Shown: positions 47,175 to 55,374 of the stretch, piece after piece
Position numbering within the stretch: the first letter of the stretch is position 1
How the letters are laid out: each line of letters begins with the position of its first letter
From: G020354785 sp964521285
Lineage (GTDB): Bacteria > Bacteroidota > Bacteroidia > Bacteroidales > UBA10428
DNA: 64,000 nt
Assembly: GCA_964521285.1 (NCBI GenBank)
Contig: CAZFQS010000006.1
Coordinates: 128,940-192,939, forward strand
Direction of reading: 5' to 3'
Position numbers and translations under genes: made by a program
Notes under the pieces: model-generated
What the model saw: the letters and a program-made list of their open reading frames with translations, nothing else
Told to the model about the DNA's origin: nothing
Database searches by the model: none

Positions 47175-47879
47175 TTAAAGGTTTTCATTGTTTATTTCAG
47201 CAATTTCCCTTATTAACTGCTCAATTACTTCCGCTCCCTCGTCCAATGATTCATATGTTAAAACACTTTCAATACCCTCTGTTAAATCTTTATTTTCCAG
47301 TAATTTTCGGCATTGTGCTTTCAAATATGCTTTAACATTAGAATCTGCATTGCTAATATCATTTAACAAATCCCGGTGGTTATAAAGAATATAAATAATA
47401 TCTTCAAAATCACGACTTTGTCTTAAATCATTGCTTCCACGGCTTTTATGTGCTTCAAATTTTGCTGCTAGATAATATTCAGAAGGGAATATAAATATTT
47501 CATTTCCATCAGGCAATTCTTTTGTTATTTTACTCTTGATTCCTTCTAAGTACCATTGATTACTAAAACCTAGAATTTTTTCATTAGTTGGCATTATATC
47601 TACTTTAATTTCTTTATATATCCATCTACAAATTGGAGCTCCGGATGTTGTATCATTTGCAAATCCTTTTGCTCGAAGCTTTTCTTCTAATTTATAATAC
47701 TCCATTCTTGAACTTAATTCGATTACGCAATCAATATCGAGTGTTGCACGGCTATCTGAAGATGCAAGATCATTGGCGTATAGTTCAACTACCGCCCCTC
47801 CAATAAAGGCCATATCATCTTTAAGTTCACCTAAACCCTTTGCCACTACTTGTAACATGACAATATTTGTACTAGGCAT
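47175..47879 (-). CDS. Nucleotidyltransferase, AbiEii/DUF6036-like (putative toxin)
   Basis: The ATG at 47879 gives 234 residues; a TTG at 47897 would extend it by six. The polymerase-beta-type nucleotidyltransferase core is clear: Gly27-Gly28 (AFIGGAVVELYAND), Asp48 and Asp50 (TLDIDCVIEL) and a third carboxylate Asp94 (IKVDIMP). The C-terminal half is helical. It overlaps the upstream winged-helix gene by 8 bases. That order, a small DNA-binding protein first and a nucleotidyltransferase second, is the layout of AbiE-type toxin-antitoxin pairs, in which the toxin acts on tRNA or other nucleic acid. A non-toxic metabolic role cannot be excluded. Confidence 0.75.
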   Translation of the reverse strand: MPSTNIVMLQVVAKGLGELKDDMAFIGGAVVELYANDLASSDSRATLDIDCVIELSSRMEYYKLEEKLRAKGFANDTTSGAPICRWIYKEIKVDIMPTNEKILGFSNQWYLEGIKSKITKELPDGNEIFIFPSEYYLAAKFEAHKSRGSNDLRQSRDFEDIIYILYNHRDLLNDISNADSNVKAYLKAQCRKLLENKDLTEGIESVLTYESLDEGAEVIEQLIREIAEINNENL

Positions 47880-48393
47880 ATTGTAATCGTTTTTCAAGTT
47901 CTTCGATTGCTATTTTGATTTCTCTTGTACGACCAATCCTAAGTGCATCTATTATTACAAGAAGCTCATAGAATAATTTATCTTCCTGAACAATTGCTGG
48001 TATAGTTTTATAAAGTGGCACTATAGCTTGACCTCTTACATTACCATTTGCATAGGGCCAAACATAAATATCTGTTCCTTTAGAAATATGTTCACTAATT
48101 GGTAGTGCTGAGTGTGCCGTTGGAACTCCTCTAACAATAGGTCCAGGTTCGGCAGGGAAAACATATTTTAATCCATAGATTAAAAATTCTCTGAAAGAAT
48201 TAATATGTACTTTCTTTTTTTTAGTATCAATCAATCTTGCAATTTTACATCTGTTAAGCGCTTCGGCTATTTCAGAGGAACTTATCTTTAAAGAATATGC
48301 AAGGTCTGCATGCCTCCAATCTTTATGTTTTAATGCAATAATTTTTGATAATATTACTATGTCTTGGGGACGCATACCGTTATGTTTCTTCAT
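47872..48393 (-). CDS. Winged-helix DNA-binding protein, putative antitoxin/repressor
   Basis: The 173-residue product has an N-terminal helix-turn-helix (about 8-60; HADLAYSLKISSSEIAEALNRCKIARLID, then a Lys-rich wing). The C-terminal part is of unknown fold, with PIVRGVPTAHSALPISEHI and a helical tail. It is the first gene of a two-gene unit with the nucleotidyltransferase. Upstream is an iterated GCGATTCGC sequence (48409-48438) suited to autoregulation. Antitoxin function is inferred from gene order and not from a recognised family. Confidence 0.7.
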   Translation of the reverse strand: MKKHNGMRPQDIVILSKIIALKHKDWRHADLAYSLKISSSEIAEALNRCKIARLIDTKKKKVHINSFREFLIYGLKYVFPAEPGPIVRGVPTAHSALPISEHISKGTDIYVWPYANGNVRGQAIVPLYKTIPAIVQEDKLFYELLVIIDALRIGRTREIKIAIEELEKRLQYA

Positions 48394-48408
48394 ATTTACA
48401 ATTTTTAA

Positions 48409-48438
48409 TTTGCGATTCGCGATTCGCGATTCGCAAAT
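48409..48438. repeat. Iterated palindromic GCGATTCGC repeat, possible operator
   Basis: Three overlapping GCGATTCGC units with period 7 are flanked by TTT and AAA. Each unit is a palindrome around its central T, so the whole block reads almost the same on both strands. It starts 16 bases upstream of the winged-helix gene start, where a self-repressing DNA-binding protein would bind. Confidence 0.6.
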
Positions 48439-48714
48439 ATAATAAAATCTTTTTATTGAAAAAAATAATATTAAAATTTACTTCATGTATTTTAAACATC
48501 GATTACTTAAATTAATTAAAACTCACCTATCGTATTAATAAATAAATACTTATAGTTCAACTTAACTTTTTACAACGAAAAGTAAAGGAATATCATACTC
48601 TGTGGCTGTTGGCAGTGCTTGTCTTACAGGTTAGAGGCATATAACTCAATCAAAGCTGTATAAATCACATAACCGGCAAACAGTATAAATTTCATCAAAA
48701 ATGTAGTTATTTAC

Positions 48715-48746
48715 TTGACTTCCGGTTTTTATAAATGTAATTTTGT
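48715..48746 (+). promoter_or_regulatory. Promoter for small ORF and T9SS protein
   Basis: TTG (48715-48717), then 21 bases, then TAATTTTG (48739-48746), a perfect Bacteroidota -7 box. The expected transcript start near 48753 falls in a hairpin (AAATTACT 48751-48758, AGTAATTT 48766-48773), and about 230 bases separate it from the first start codon. Confidence 0.55.
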
Positions 48747-48985
48747 ATTAAATTACTTAGCCGCAGTAATTTATACTAAAGTCTAAAGAGTGATAGGCTG
48801 AAATATTGCAGTCTATTTATTAGTCAGGTGTGAAAATTGCACAGTTATTAGGAAAGATTAAAAAGATAGAAGTAATCAAATTGGGATAAAGACACTACAA
48901 ATCATAAAAAATAACATTATGGTTTCTTCAGTCTACATAATTATTAGGTGAATTTATAACATCTCTTTTTAAGAAGGGAGTTACT

Positions 48986-49111
48986 ATGAAAGCATTAACT
49001 ACTATTCTTTGTGTTTTTATTTACACATTAGGGTTTCTAGTGCTTCTAACAAAAGGTTACCTTTCTGAGAATAGCTTTTTATTCCTTGAATTAAAACAAC
49101 CTAAATACTAA
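48986..49111 (+). CDS. Small single-pass membrane peptide, 41 residues
   Basis: The ATG at 48986 is preceded at 8 bases by AAGAAGGGAG, an unusually good Shine-Dalgarno sequence for this phylum. The frame encodes 41 residues: a hydrophobic N-terminal half (MKALTTILCVFIYTLGFLVL) and a polar tail, ending at 49111. The stop is 4 bases before the ATG of the 939-residue secreted protein, so the two are probably translated together. It could be a leader peptide that governs the downstream gene, or a membrane protein in its own right. It is too short for family recognition. Confidence 0.6.
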   Translation: MKALTTILCVFIYTLGFLVLLTKGYLSENSFLFLELKQPKY

Positions 49112-49115
49112 ACCT

Positions 49116-51935
49116 ATGAAAAAAATTATTAAATCAGCTATCATAAATTTGTGTTTAATTTTTATGGTTAGCTCCGTTTTTGGTCAACAACCAAAGGATT
49201 TTGTTGTAAATGTTATAACAACTAATAGCGAAAACCCGGCTTCCATTTCTTTCACATGGGATATGATTCCCGGTGATTCGGTGATAACCATTCACCGTAA
49301 AAGCAAAGGCGCAATGGAATGGGGTAATGCCCTGGCCACTCTACCTGCTGACGCTACCACGTATACTGACAATTCCATCGAAATAGGGGTGGAATATGAA
49401 TACCGGATACAAAAACGAACCCCAATTTTATATCCATACACTATAATAGATAATTTCACAAACCTGGAGCAATGGAAAGAAGAATGGTGGGATGTTTCAT
49501 ATGATTACAAACCGATTATAACTTACCTGAGTGCTGGAATTAAACTGCCGGAAGTGGAACACCGTGGGAAGGTCATTCTGTTGGTAGACAGCAGCTTTGT
49601 GGATAGTCTGCGGAACGAACTTAACCTGTTTGAAACCGATTTGTTGGGCGATGGATGGAAAGTACTGCGTAAAGACATTTCACGGAATACATCGGTAAAA
49701 TATGTTAAAAGTGTTGTTCGTGATTTTTACTATTCCGATACGGTCAATGTTAAAAGCCTGATCCTTTTCGGCCATATACCTGTTCCCTATTCAGGCTGTA
49801 CGGCTGTTGACGGGCATCTTGTAGATCTAGGTGCATGGCAGGCAGATCAGTATTATGGCAGTATGAAAGAAGAGATCTGGACGGATGAAATTGTTGACAT
49901 TGATACAGTAATATTGTACAGACGGAGTGAGAACAATAATATTCCCGGAGACGGGAAATTTGATCTTTCGGTATTGCCACTCGATGAAAATATTGTCTTA
50001 CAGATCGGACGGATCGATCTGTCGAAAATGCCGGCATTTCAAGTTTCAGAAGCAGAGCTGTTAAAAAACTATATAAACAAAGATCATAATTTCAGGCATA
50101 AAAGAAATAATCCAAAGTTACAGGCTTTAATAAGGGATGGTCATGGATGTAGAGATGGATGGTGTGGGGCAACAGGACCGTTACGCAATTTTACGGCACT
50201 GGTTACTGAACCAAATATACAGGAGGGTGAATTTTTTACTGATGGAAGGACGGACAGTTATATGTTTTCCTATGCAAATGGATTTGGAGACGGACCATTT
50301 CTGGGTAACTTAATTAATGGTGTTGGGCACACAAATGACTTTGTCAATTACAGCGTCAAAATCGTTTTTATTTCATTATTTAGTAGTTGCACTGGCCTCT
50401 GGGATTACCCGGATAACTTCCTGAGGGCATCCCTGGCATCCAAAGGCTGGTCCCTGACTTGTATATATGATGCATGGCCATATCATATTTACCACATGAT
50501 GGGAATGGGAGAAACCATAGGCTATGGTGTTCGTACAACACAAAATAATATCGATACCTATGATTTTAATTCTGACAAGCGGGGGATGCATGTAAATTTA
50601 CTGGGCGACCCCACCCTGCGCATGCACATTGTTTGTCCTGTAAATTCTTTGCAATCTACCATTACGGCTGACAGTAGCGTAATGCTTGCATGGAAACCTG
50701 CCGATGACAGTATTATTGGGTATCACGTGTATAAACTGGATACGACGCTTAATGAGTACAATAAGATCACATCTGAGCCGATCACAGATACCTGGTTTGA
50801 AGATACTCTGCCTGATGCCGGCAATAACTATTATATGGTAAAAACCTTCAAACTTAGCGAGGTAACCAGCGGATCCTATTATAATTTAAGCCAGGGGATT
50901 TTCGATACTATTAACTACGTGCAACAAACACCTGTTCCTGTTTCAGGCATTGATTTATCAATTAATCCGGGTAGTATTCAACCTCTTAAAATCTATGATC
51001 CATTTAAGATAGACGCAGAAATTTCTCCAGCAAACGCAACAAATAAGTTATTAAAATGGGCCATTGAAAATATAACAGGAAATGGCAAATTCGATGTAAA
51101 TGGTGAAATACTAGCCGATAAAGGTGGTACAATAGCAATAGTAGCCGAAGCCCTCGACGGCTCGGGTATTACTGGAAGGTTGGAGGTCACTGTTGATGGT
51201 ATTCCTGATGCAGCCGGACTAATAACAGGTGAGGCAAGCGTATGCCGCGATGGCAAAAGAAAATTATACACGGTCCCGGAAATCAGGGGAGTATCCTCTT
51301 ATATATGGACGTTGCCAAGCGGAGAAATCGATACTATTTCAATAAATGAGGTTGAATATGTTATGGACAACAAGGCTTCTTCGGGCAATATCAAAGTTAG
51401 AGGGCACAATCCTTATGCAGATGGTGATGAAAGTACATTATATGTAACCATAAAAGAACTTCCGCCAAAACCTGAGATAACGTTGGTCGGTAATGTCCTG
51501 CACTCAAATGCTTCATCGGGCAACCAGTGGTATATTTTCCCTCCTACTACATTGATAGAAGGTGCTACAGATTCGATTTATACTCCCGCACAAGAAGGAC
51601 GTTACTTTGTAAAAGTTACATTAGATAATTGTACTTCACCCTCATCAAATATGATACCATTTCCTGCGACCATAATAGATATAATAGATTTTACAAATGA
51701 AACAGTTATATATCCTAATCCGTCTGCGGGCCAGTTTACCATATCCTTTGGCACAATCCCGTCAAGGCAGGCAACTGTTAAAGTGTTCAGTCTTCAGGGC
51801 AGGCTTGTGTATTCGGAAACTCTTCAAAATACAGCAAAAGCAACTATTGATTTGACAGCCTTTACAAAGGGGATATATATAATAAATGTTATTACTGATA
51901 AGACAATTTATTATGGTAAGATTTGTCTGGAATAA
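49116..51935 (+). CDS. Secreted multidomain protein, gingipain (C25)-related fold, with T9SS domain
   Basis: The 939-residue product has a signal peptide (1-23), an FN3-like domain (about 28-105), a region resembling the caspase-fold part of C25 peptidases (about 145-510; VILLVDSSFVDSL, ILFGHIPVPYSG, and the closing LLGDPTLRMHI), a second FN3-like domain, a bacterial Ig-like domain (about 610-690), a PKD/Ig-like region and a T9SS sorting domain (about 865-939; VIYPNPSAGQFTI). His405 (VGHTND) and Cys425 (SSCTG) might form the dyad, but they are closer together than in gingipains and relatives I recall lack this Cys, so peptidase activity is doubtful. It is exported to the surface. Confidence 0.85.
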   Translation: MKKIIKSAIINLCLIFMVSSVFGQQPKDFVVNVITTNSENPASISFTWDMIPGDSVITIHRKSKGAMEWGNALATLPADATTYTDNSIEIGVEYEYRIQKRTPILYPYTIIDNFTNLEQWKEEWWDVSYDYKPIITYLSAGIKLPEVEHRGKVILLVDSSFVDSLRNELNLFETDLLGDGWKVLRKDISRNTSVKYVKSVVRDFYYSDTVNVKSLILFGHIPVPYSGCTAVDGHLVDLGAWQADQYYGSMKEEIWTDEIVDIDTVILYRRSENNNIPGDGKFDLSVLPLDENIVLQIGRIDLSKMPAFQVSEAELLKNYINKDHNFRHKRNNPKLQALIRDGHGCRDGWCGATGPLRNFTALVTEPNIQEGEFFTDGRTDSYMFSYANGFGDGPFLGNLINGVGHTNDFVNYSVKIVFISLFSSCTGLWDYPDNFLRASLASKGWSLTCIYDAWPYHIYHMMGMGETIGYGVRTTQNNIDTYDFNSDKRGMHVNLLGDPTLRMHIVCPVNSLQSTITADSSVMLAWKPADDSIIGYHVYKLDTTLNEYNKITSEPITDTWFEDTLPDAGNNYYMVKTFKLSEVTSGSYYNLSQGIFDTINYVQQTPVPVSGIDLSINPGSIQPLKIYDPFKIDAEISPANATNKLLKWAIENITGNGKFDVNGEILADKGGTIAIVAEALDGSGITGRLEVTVDGIPDAAGLITGEASVCRDGKRKLYTVPEIRGVSSYIWTLPSGEIDTISINEVEYVMDNKASSGNIKVRGHNPYADGDESTLYVTIKELPPKPEITLVGNVLHSNASSGNQWYIFPPTTLIEGATDSIYTPAQEGRYFVKVTLDNCTSPSSNMIPFPATIIDIIDFTNETVIYPNPSAGQFTISFGTIPSRQATVKVFSLQGRLVYSETLQNTAKATIDLTAFTKGIYIINVITDKTIYYGKICLE

Positions 51936-52117
51936 ATAAAACCTAACAGATAAAATTGTTTCATATTCCAGACATTTGACTGATCAAAATCCTTAATATA
52001 TTCTTTATATGATTCTGCTAAATCTCTTTCTAGCATAACTTTTTTACTTCTTATCAGGTATATCTTTTGTATTATTATTTCATCTGGTATAGCTACTGAT
52101 TTTCCCTCTTGTGACAT
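51911..52117 (-). pseudogene. Truncated ORF6N-domain gene fused to a DUF1016-like fragment
   Basis: The 68-codon frame starts at the ATG at 52117. Residues 1-38 match the start of ORF6N proteins (VAIPDEIIIQKIYLIRSKKVMLERDLAESY). The rest (KDFDQSNVWNMKQFYLL) matches a short internal piece of DUF1016-type nucleases, where the pattern is GFSxxNLxxMRQFY. A normal ORF6N gene is several times longer. The simplest reading is a deletion scar between two accessory genes. The 3' end overlaps the end of the secreted-protein gene by 25 bases. Confidence 0.7.
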
Positions 52118-52238
52118 AATATAGCTAGTTTACTAAAAGTCTAATACTTAAACTTGAGGTGCCAAATCGGTACCTCAAAATAAATGATTTCACAAACGTA
52201 TTTAATTCCCATTGGATATCACAATTTGTGATATCCAA
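52118..52238. other. Intergenic stretch with two strong palindromes
   Basis: Between the truncated ORF6N gene and the DUF5606 gene there is no coding sequence, but most of the interval is taken up by the two inverted repeats at 52154-52178 and 52211-52239. Confidence 0.5.
52154..52178. repeat. Inverted repeat, 10-base arms
   Basis: TTGAGGTGCC (52154-52163) and GGTACCTCAA (52169-52178) are inverted copies with one mismatch around the 5-base loop AAATC. There is no T-run in either direction. Confidence 0.75.
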
Positions 52239-52239
52239 T
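52211..52239. repeat. Near-perfect 29-base palindrome
   Basis: ATTGGATATCACAA (52211-52224) and TTGTGATATCCAAT (52226-52239) are perfect inverted copies around a single T. It ends at the stop codon of the DUF5606 gene and lies about 94 bases upstream of the truncated ORF6N start. It is AT-rich and lacks a T-run, so it is more like an operator or element end than a terminator. Confidence 0.85.
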
Positions 52240-52814
52240 TAAACTTTCTGAGAGCTTTTTCCTTTGTGCGATATATTTATTTTAGTATGTTGTTTTGCTT
52301 TTGTGCCGGCTCCTTTAAATTTAGATGCTGTTTTCGGGGGTTTGATTATATCTTCTTTGGCTTCAGCCTTTTGTCCTTCTTTTGCTTCTCCGGTTTTCCC
52401 TTCTTTTTCCTTTTTTTCTTCCTTTTCCTCTTCAAATTTCAGTAAGTCGTGTTTATGAAGTATATTATACCAGTGTACAACCTTTTTTATATGGGAAACA
52501 TACACCCTTTCCTTATCGTAATCAGGTAAGATTTCTTCCATATAACTTTTTAATTCTTCGGGTGATGCTTTATGATCTATTGATTCACCTCCATTTTCCT
52601 TATCATATATAGTTTTAAATATATCAACCAGTGGTACTTCCTTATCATCAGAATAAATAGCAATATCTTCGATCGTGGTTACCTTTTGAGTTTCATAAAT
52701 ACAGGTTCTTTTTTTGTCGTCAAATGATTCAACAATAATGCCCTGTCTTCCCTGGGAGATATATTTATACAACCCGCTTTGTCCTGATATGGATAATATG
52801 TCCTTTAAATTCAT
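52239..52814 (-). CDS. DUF5606-family protein
   Basis: The 191-residue product begins MNLKDILSISGQSGLYKYIS, the conserved opening of DUF5606, a small Bacteroidota protein family of unknown function. Residues 1-70 form an Sm-like beta unit and residues 80-125 are helical. The C-terminal third is highly charged (EEEKEEKKEKEG, then Lys-rich), probably disordered. It is cytoplasmic. It is a single gene downstream of the coaE cluster in the same direction. Confidence 0.88.
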   Translation of the reverse strand: MNLKDILSISGQSGLYKYISQGRQGIIVESFDDKKRTCIYETQKVTTIEDIAIYSDDKEVPLVDIFKTIYDKENGGESIDHKASPEELKSYMEEILPDYDKERVYVSHIKKVVHWYNILHKHDLLKFEEEKEEKKEKEGKTGEAKEGQKAEAKEDIIKPPKTASKFKGAGTKAKQHTKINISHKGKSSQKV

Positions 52815-52943
52815 AATCTGTTAAATTGATATCCTGATGTAAAAATAATATTTATTAAAAAACTGATAATAGTTAATTTTATAAAGTTCAAATTTATAAT
52901 TTATTTTTTTTTGATTAAAAATTTAAACAGTTAAATAAAACTT

Positions 52944-53663
52944 TTATACCATTCCTCTCTCTTTTTTTATAGTTTCATAGGCCTCATTAATTTGCTGAAA
53001 CTTTTCTTTTGCTTTGTTCTTAATATCTTCTCCCAGATAACTAACTTTATCAGGATGATATTTTATTGCAAGGTTCCTGTACGCTTTTTTTATTTCTTCA
53101 TTTGTGGCATTTCTGTTAACTCCAAGGATTATATAAGCCGAATCGGTAGATTTGACAAACATATTCTTTATTGAGCCTGTGTCGGCAGAGCTTATTCCCA
53201 GATAGTAAGCTATTTGCTCAATTAACTGAATCTCACTGGGGTCGATCTTTCCGTCAGCATTTGCTATACCATATAAAAAATGGAGTAGCTGAAGTCGGGA
53301 TGAATAATCCATCCTTTGTTTAATTTGAATACTTATATCCCTTACAGGTATATTCTGTTTCAGAATATCTCTGAGCATCTGCATTGCTTCCATAGCGGAT
53401 TCATTGCCAAATGCCTGGACAAAATACTTTTTCACATAGTCCAGTTCAGAGCGGAGAACCTTACCGTCTGCTTTCATAATTGATGCAACCAGTACAAGCA
53501 GACTGGCTATAAAATCTCCTGTTGTGGTTTTTCGCTCACCTTTTATTACCTGAACATCTGCAGCATCTATGAAAGATCCTAATGCAAAACCAAGTATTGC
53601 ACCTAAAGGTCCGCCAAAAGTCCATCCAAGACCTGCGCCTATCCATTTGCCAAATTTTCCCAT
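52944..53663 (-). CDS. TerB-like and DnaJ-domain protein (DjlA type)
   Basis: The 239-residue product has a Gly-rich hydrophobic N-terminus (GAGLGWTFGGPLGAILGFALG, probable membrane contact), a TerB-like helical domain (about 45-155; FIASLLVLVASIMKADGKVLRSE, ANADGKIDPSE) and a C-terminal J domain (about 172-238) with intact HPD in IKYHPDKVSYLG. It should stimulate an Hsp70. It is the last gene of the nusB-yajC-YbbR-coaE group, 30 bases after coaE. Confidence 0.92.
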   Translation of the reverse strand: MGKFGKWIGAGLGWTFGGPLGAILGFALGSFIDAADVQVIKGERKTTTGDFIASLLVLVASIMKADGKVLRSELDYVKKYFVQAFGNESAMEAMQMLRDILKQNIPVRDISIQIKQRMDYSSRLQLLHFLYGIANADGKIDPSEIQLIEQIAYYLGISSADTGSIKNMFVKSTDSAYIILGVNRNATNEEIKKAYRNLAIKYHPDKVSYLGEDIKNKAKEKFQQINEAYETIKKERGMV

Positions 53664-53693
53664 AATCCGAATAAAAAATTAATTTTAATGCTG

Positions 53694-54287
53694 TTATATT
53701 TTATTTTCAATATTGAGAAGCCTGTTATGTATCTCCAATATCTGCGGCAAAATTAAAGTTTTGTTATCATTAACAATAATATAATGTGCTTGTTTAGTCT
53801 TTTCCTTATCGGGAAGCTGATTCTTTAGTATATTGGTTATTATCTCCCCGGAGTAATTCTTATATGCCATAACTCTTTCTATTCTCAGTTTTTCCGGGGC
53901 AGTCACGGTTATAATTTTATCAAGGAGCTTATATGTCCCGCTTTCAAAAAGTATTGCCGCTTCAAAAAGAATATACTTTTTATCCTTGTGGGTTTCGGCC
54001 CATTTAAAAAAGTGGCTTCTTACTTTTGGAGGTACTATTTTATTGACATTTTTGAGAGCTTCTCTATTATTGAAAATAATTCCTGCAAATATGTCTCTCT
54101 TTAATTTATCATTATAGATACTATCTCCAAATAAATTAATGAGCTGATTTCTGATTTCCGTATTGGTGTCAATAAGAATGCTGGCTTCAATATCTGCATG
54201 ATACACAGGAATACCTAAAAGTTTAAAGACCTGGCAAACGATAGATTTTCCGCTACCTATTCCACCTGTTATCCCGACCTTTAACAT
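53694..54287 (-). CDS. coaE: Dephospho-CoA kinase
   Basis: The 197-residue product has the P-loop GITGGIGSGKSIV at the N-terminus, the acceptor-binding Asp in VYHADIEA, and an Arg-rich lid (EKLRIERVMAYKNY). It phosphorylates dephospho-CoA, the last step of coenzyme A synthesis. Its start overlaps the stop of the YbbR gene by one base. Confidence 0.96.
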   Translation of the reverse strand: MLKVGITGGIGSGKSIVCQVFKLLGIPVYHADIEASILIDTNTEIRNQLINLFGDSIYNDKLKRDIFAGIIFNNREALKNVNKIVPPKVRSHFFKWAETHKDKKYILFEAAILFESGTYKLLDKIITVTAPEKLRIERVMAYKNYSGEIITNILKNQLPDKEKTKQAHYIIVNDNKTLILPQILEIHNRLLNIENKI

Positions 54288-55309
54288 TACATTTCTATTA
54301 AAAATTCCACTGATGGGGGATAGAGTGTAAGAGAATGAACATATTCAGGTACATCTTTAAGCAGTATCTTAAGTTTTGAACTTATTGATGTTTCAATATC
54401 ATTATAGTCAACATAAGGTTCAAACATTTCCGGCTTTACTCTGTCATAATAACTAAGTGTAACCCTGCATGTTATCCTTACTGAATTTGGAAATGTTTTA
54501 AGCACTAAAGAATCCGGAACATTCATATGATTAATATTAACCAGGTAGCTCAGTTCAGTGAACTTGTCAGCAGGTATAACCAGTTTGACTTTCTTCCTTG
54601 AAAAAACAACCTGGCCAATTCTCTCAAGCAAATATGTCCTAACAAGGGAATCATTCAGGTTGTTTATAGTAATTGGTTCAGTGTAAACACAATTCAATGT
54701 ATCCAGAATGCTGTTGGGCCCTGAAACAATTATACTGTCAGGAACATAAGATATATTGCCGTTAAACATATATTGCTTTGCAAATATTCTTGGGAAATTT
54801 AAAATATTATGTTTTATTCCAACTTTCTTTGTAATCATTTCTGTAAAGCGAAAGAATAATGTGTCAGGCGATATATCCAATATCTGTATATCATCAAGCT
54901 CCTGAGCCAGAGCTTCTTTAGCAGTTTTTGTTAAGATATATGACGAATCTGTTCCAATAGTATTCAGGGAATATGAACTTACGTCGAACTTAAGGGGTCG
55001 TAGAAAGTAACTATATTTATGGGAAAGGATTGTGCGGCCAACAGCCTTGACCCTTAATTTTAACCTGTCAGTGGGCTCACTTAACAGCACTTTATTCTCA
55101 GGCATACCGCCATATTTGACCGGATAGAGGATATCAGCCTCATATTCTTCATTTAATGATCTAATTATCCAGAAAATTGTTGAAAGGACAACAAAAAAAA
55201 GGAAGAGCAAAATTTTTTGCTGGTACTTTTTTCTGAAGTTGATTATCTTCTCTGGTAACTGATCCAGAATACTTAACAGATTTTTAATATATTTTCTTCT
55301 AGCTTCCAA
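54287..55309 (-). CDS. YbbR/CdaR-like membrane-anchored protein
   Basis: The 340-residue product has one membrane segment near residues 27-48 and two or three YbbR repeats outside (KVGIKHNILNFPRIFA and VKYGGMPENKVLLSEPTDRL patterns). In Firmicutes the related CdaR regulates a diadenylate cyclase, but in Bacteroidota the gene goes with coaE and yajC, and its role is not known to me. The best start is a TTG at 55309; no ATG precedes the membrane segment. Confidence 0.85.
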   Translation of the reverse strand: MEARRKYIKNLLSILDQLPEKIINFRKKYQQKILLFLFFVVLSTIFWIIRSLNEEYEADILYPVKYGGMPENKVLLSEPTDRLKLRVKAVGRTILSHKYSYFLRPLKFDVSSYSLNTIGTDSSYILTKTAKEALAQELDDIQILDISPDTLFFRFTEMITKKVGIKHNILNFPRIFAKQYMFNGNISYVPDSIIVSGPNSILDTLNCVYTEPITINNLNDSLVRTYLLERIGQVVFSRKKVKLVIPADKFTELSYLVNINHMNVPDSLVLKTFPNSVRITCRVTLSYYDRVKPEMFEPYVDYNDIETSISSKLKILLKDVPEYVHSLTLYPPSVEFLIEM

Positions 55310-55374
55310 TATATATAGGAGCTTAAAGCAGTATGTGAACGAACCTTAAACTCATAGTATAATGATACTGTGTA

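Larger units (their letters stand above)
48394..48985. other. Intergenic region with operator-like repeat, promoter and long leader
   Basis: The region of 592 bases holds an iterated palindromic repeat (48409-48438) near the minus-strand pair, and a plus-strand promoter (48715-48746) leading to a leader of about 230 bases before the 41-codon ORF. No other coding sequence is supported. Confidence 0.5.

Noticed and set aside
52211..52239. Palindrome as a terminator of the DUF5606 gene
   Set aside because: The stem is AT-rich and no T-run follows it on the minus strand.
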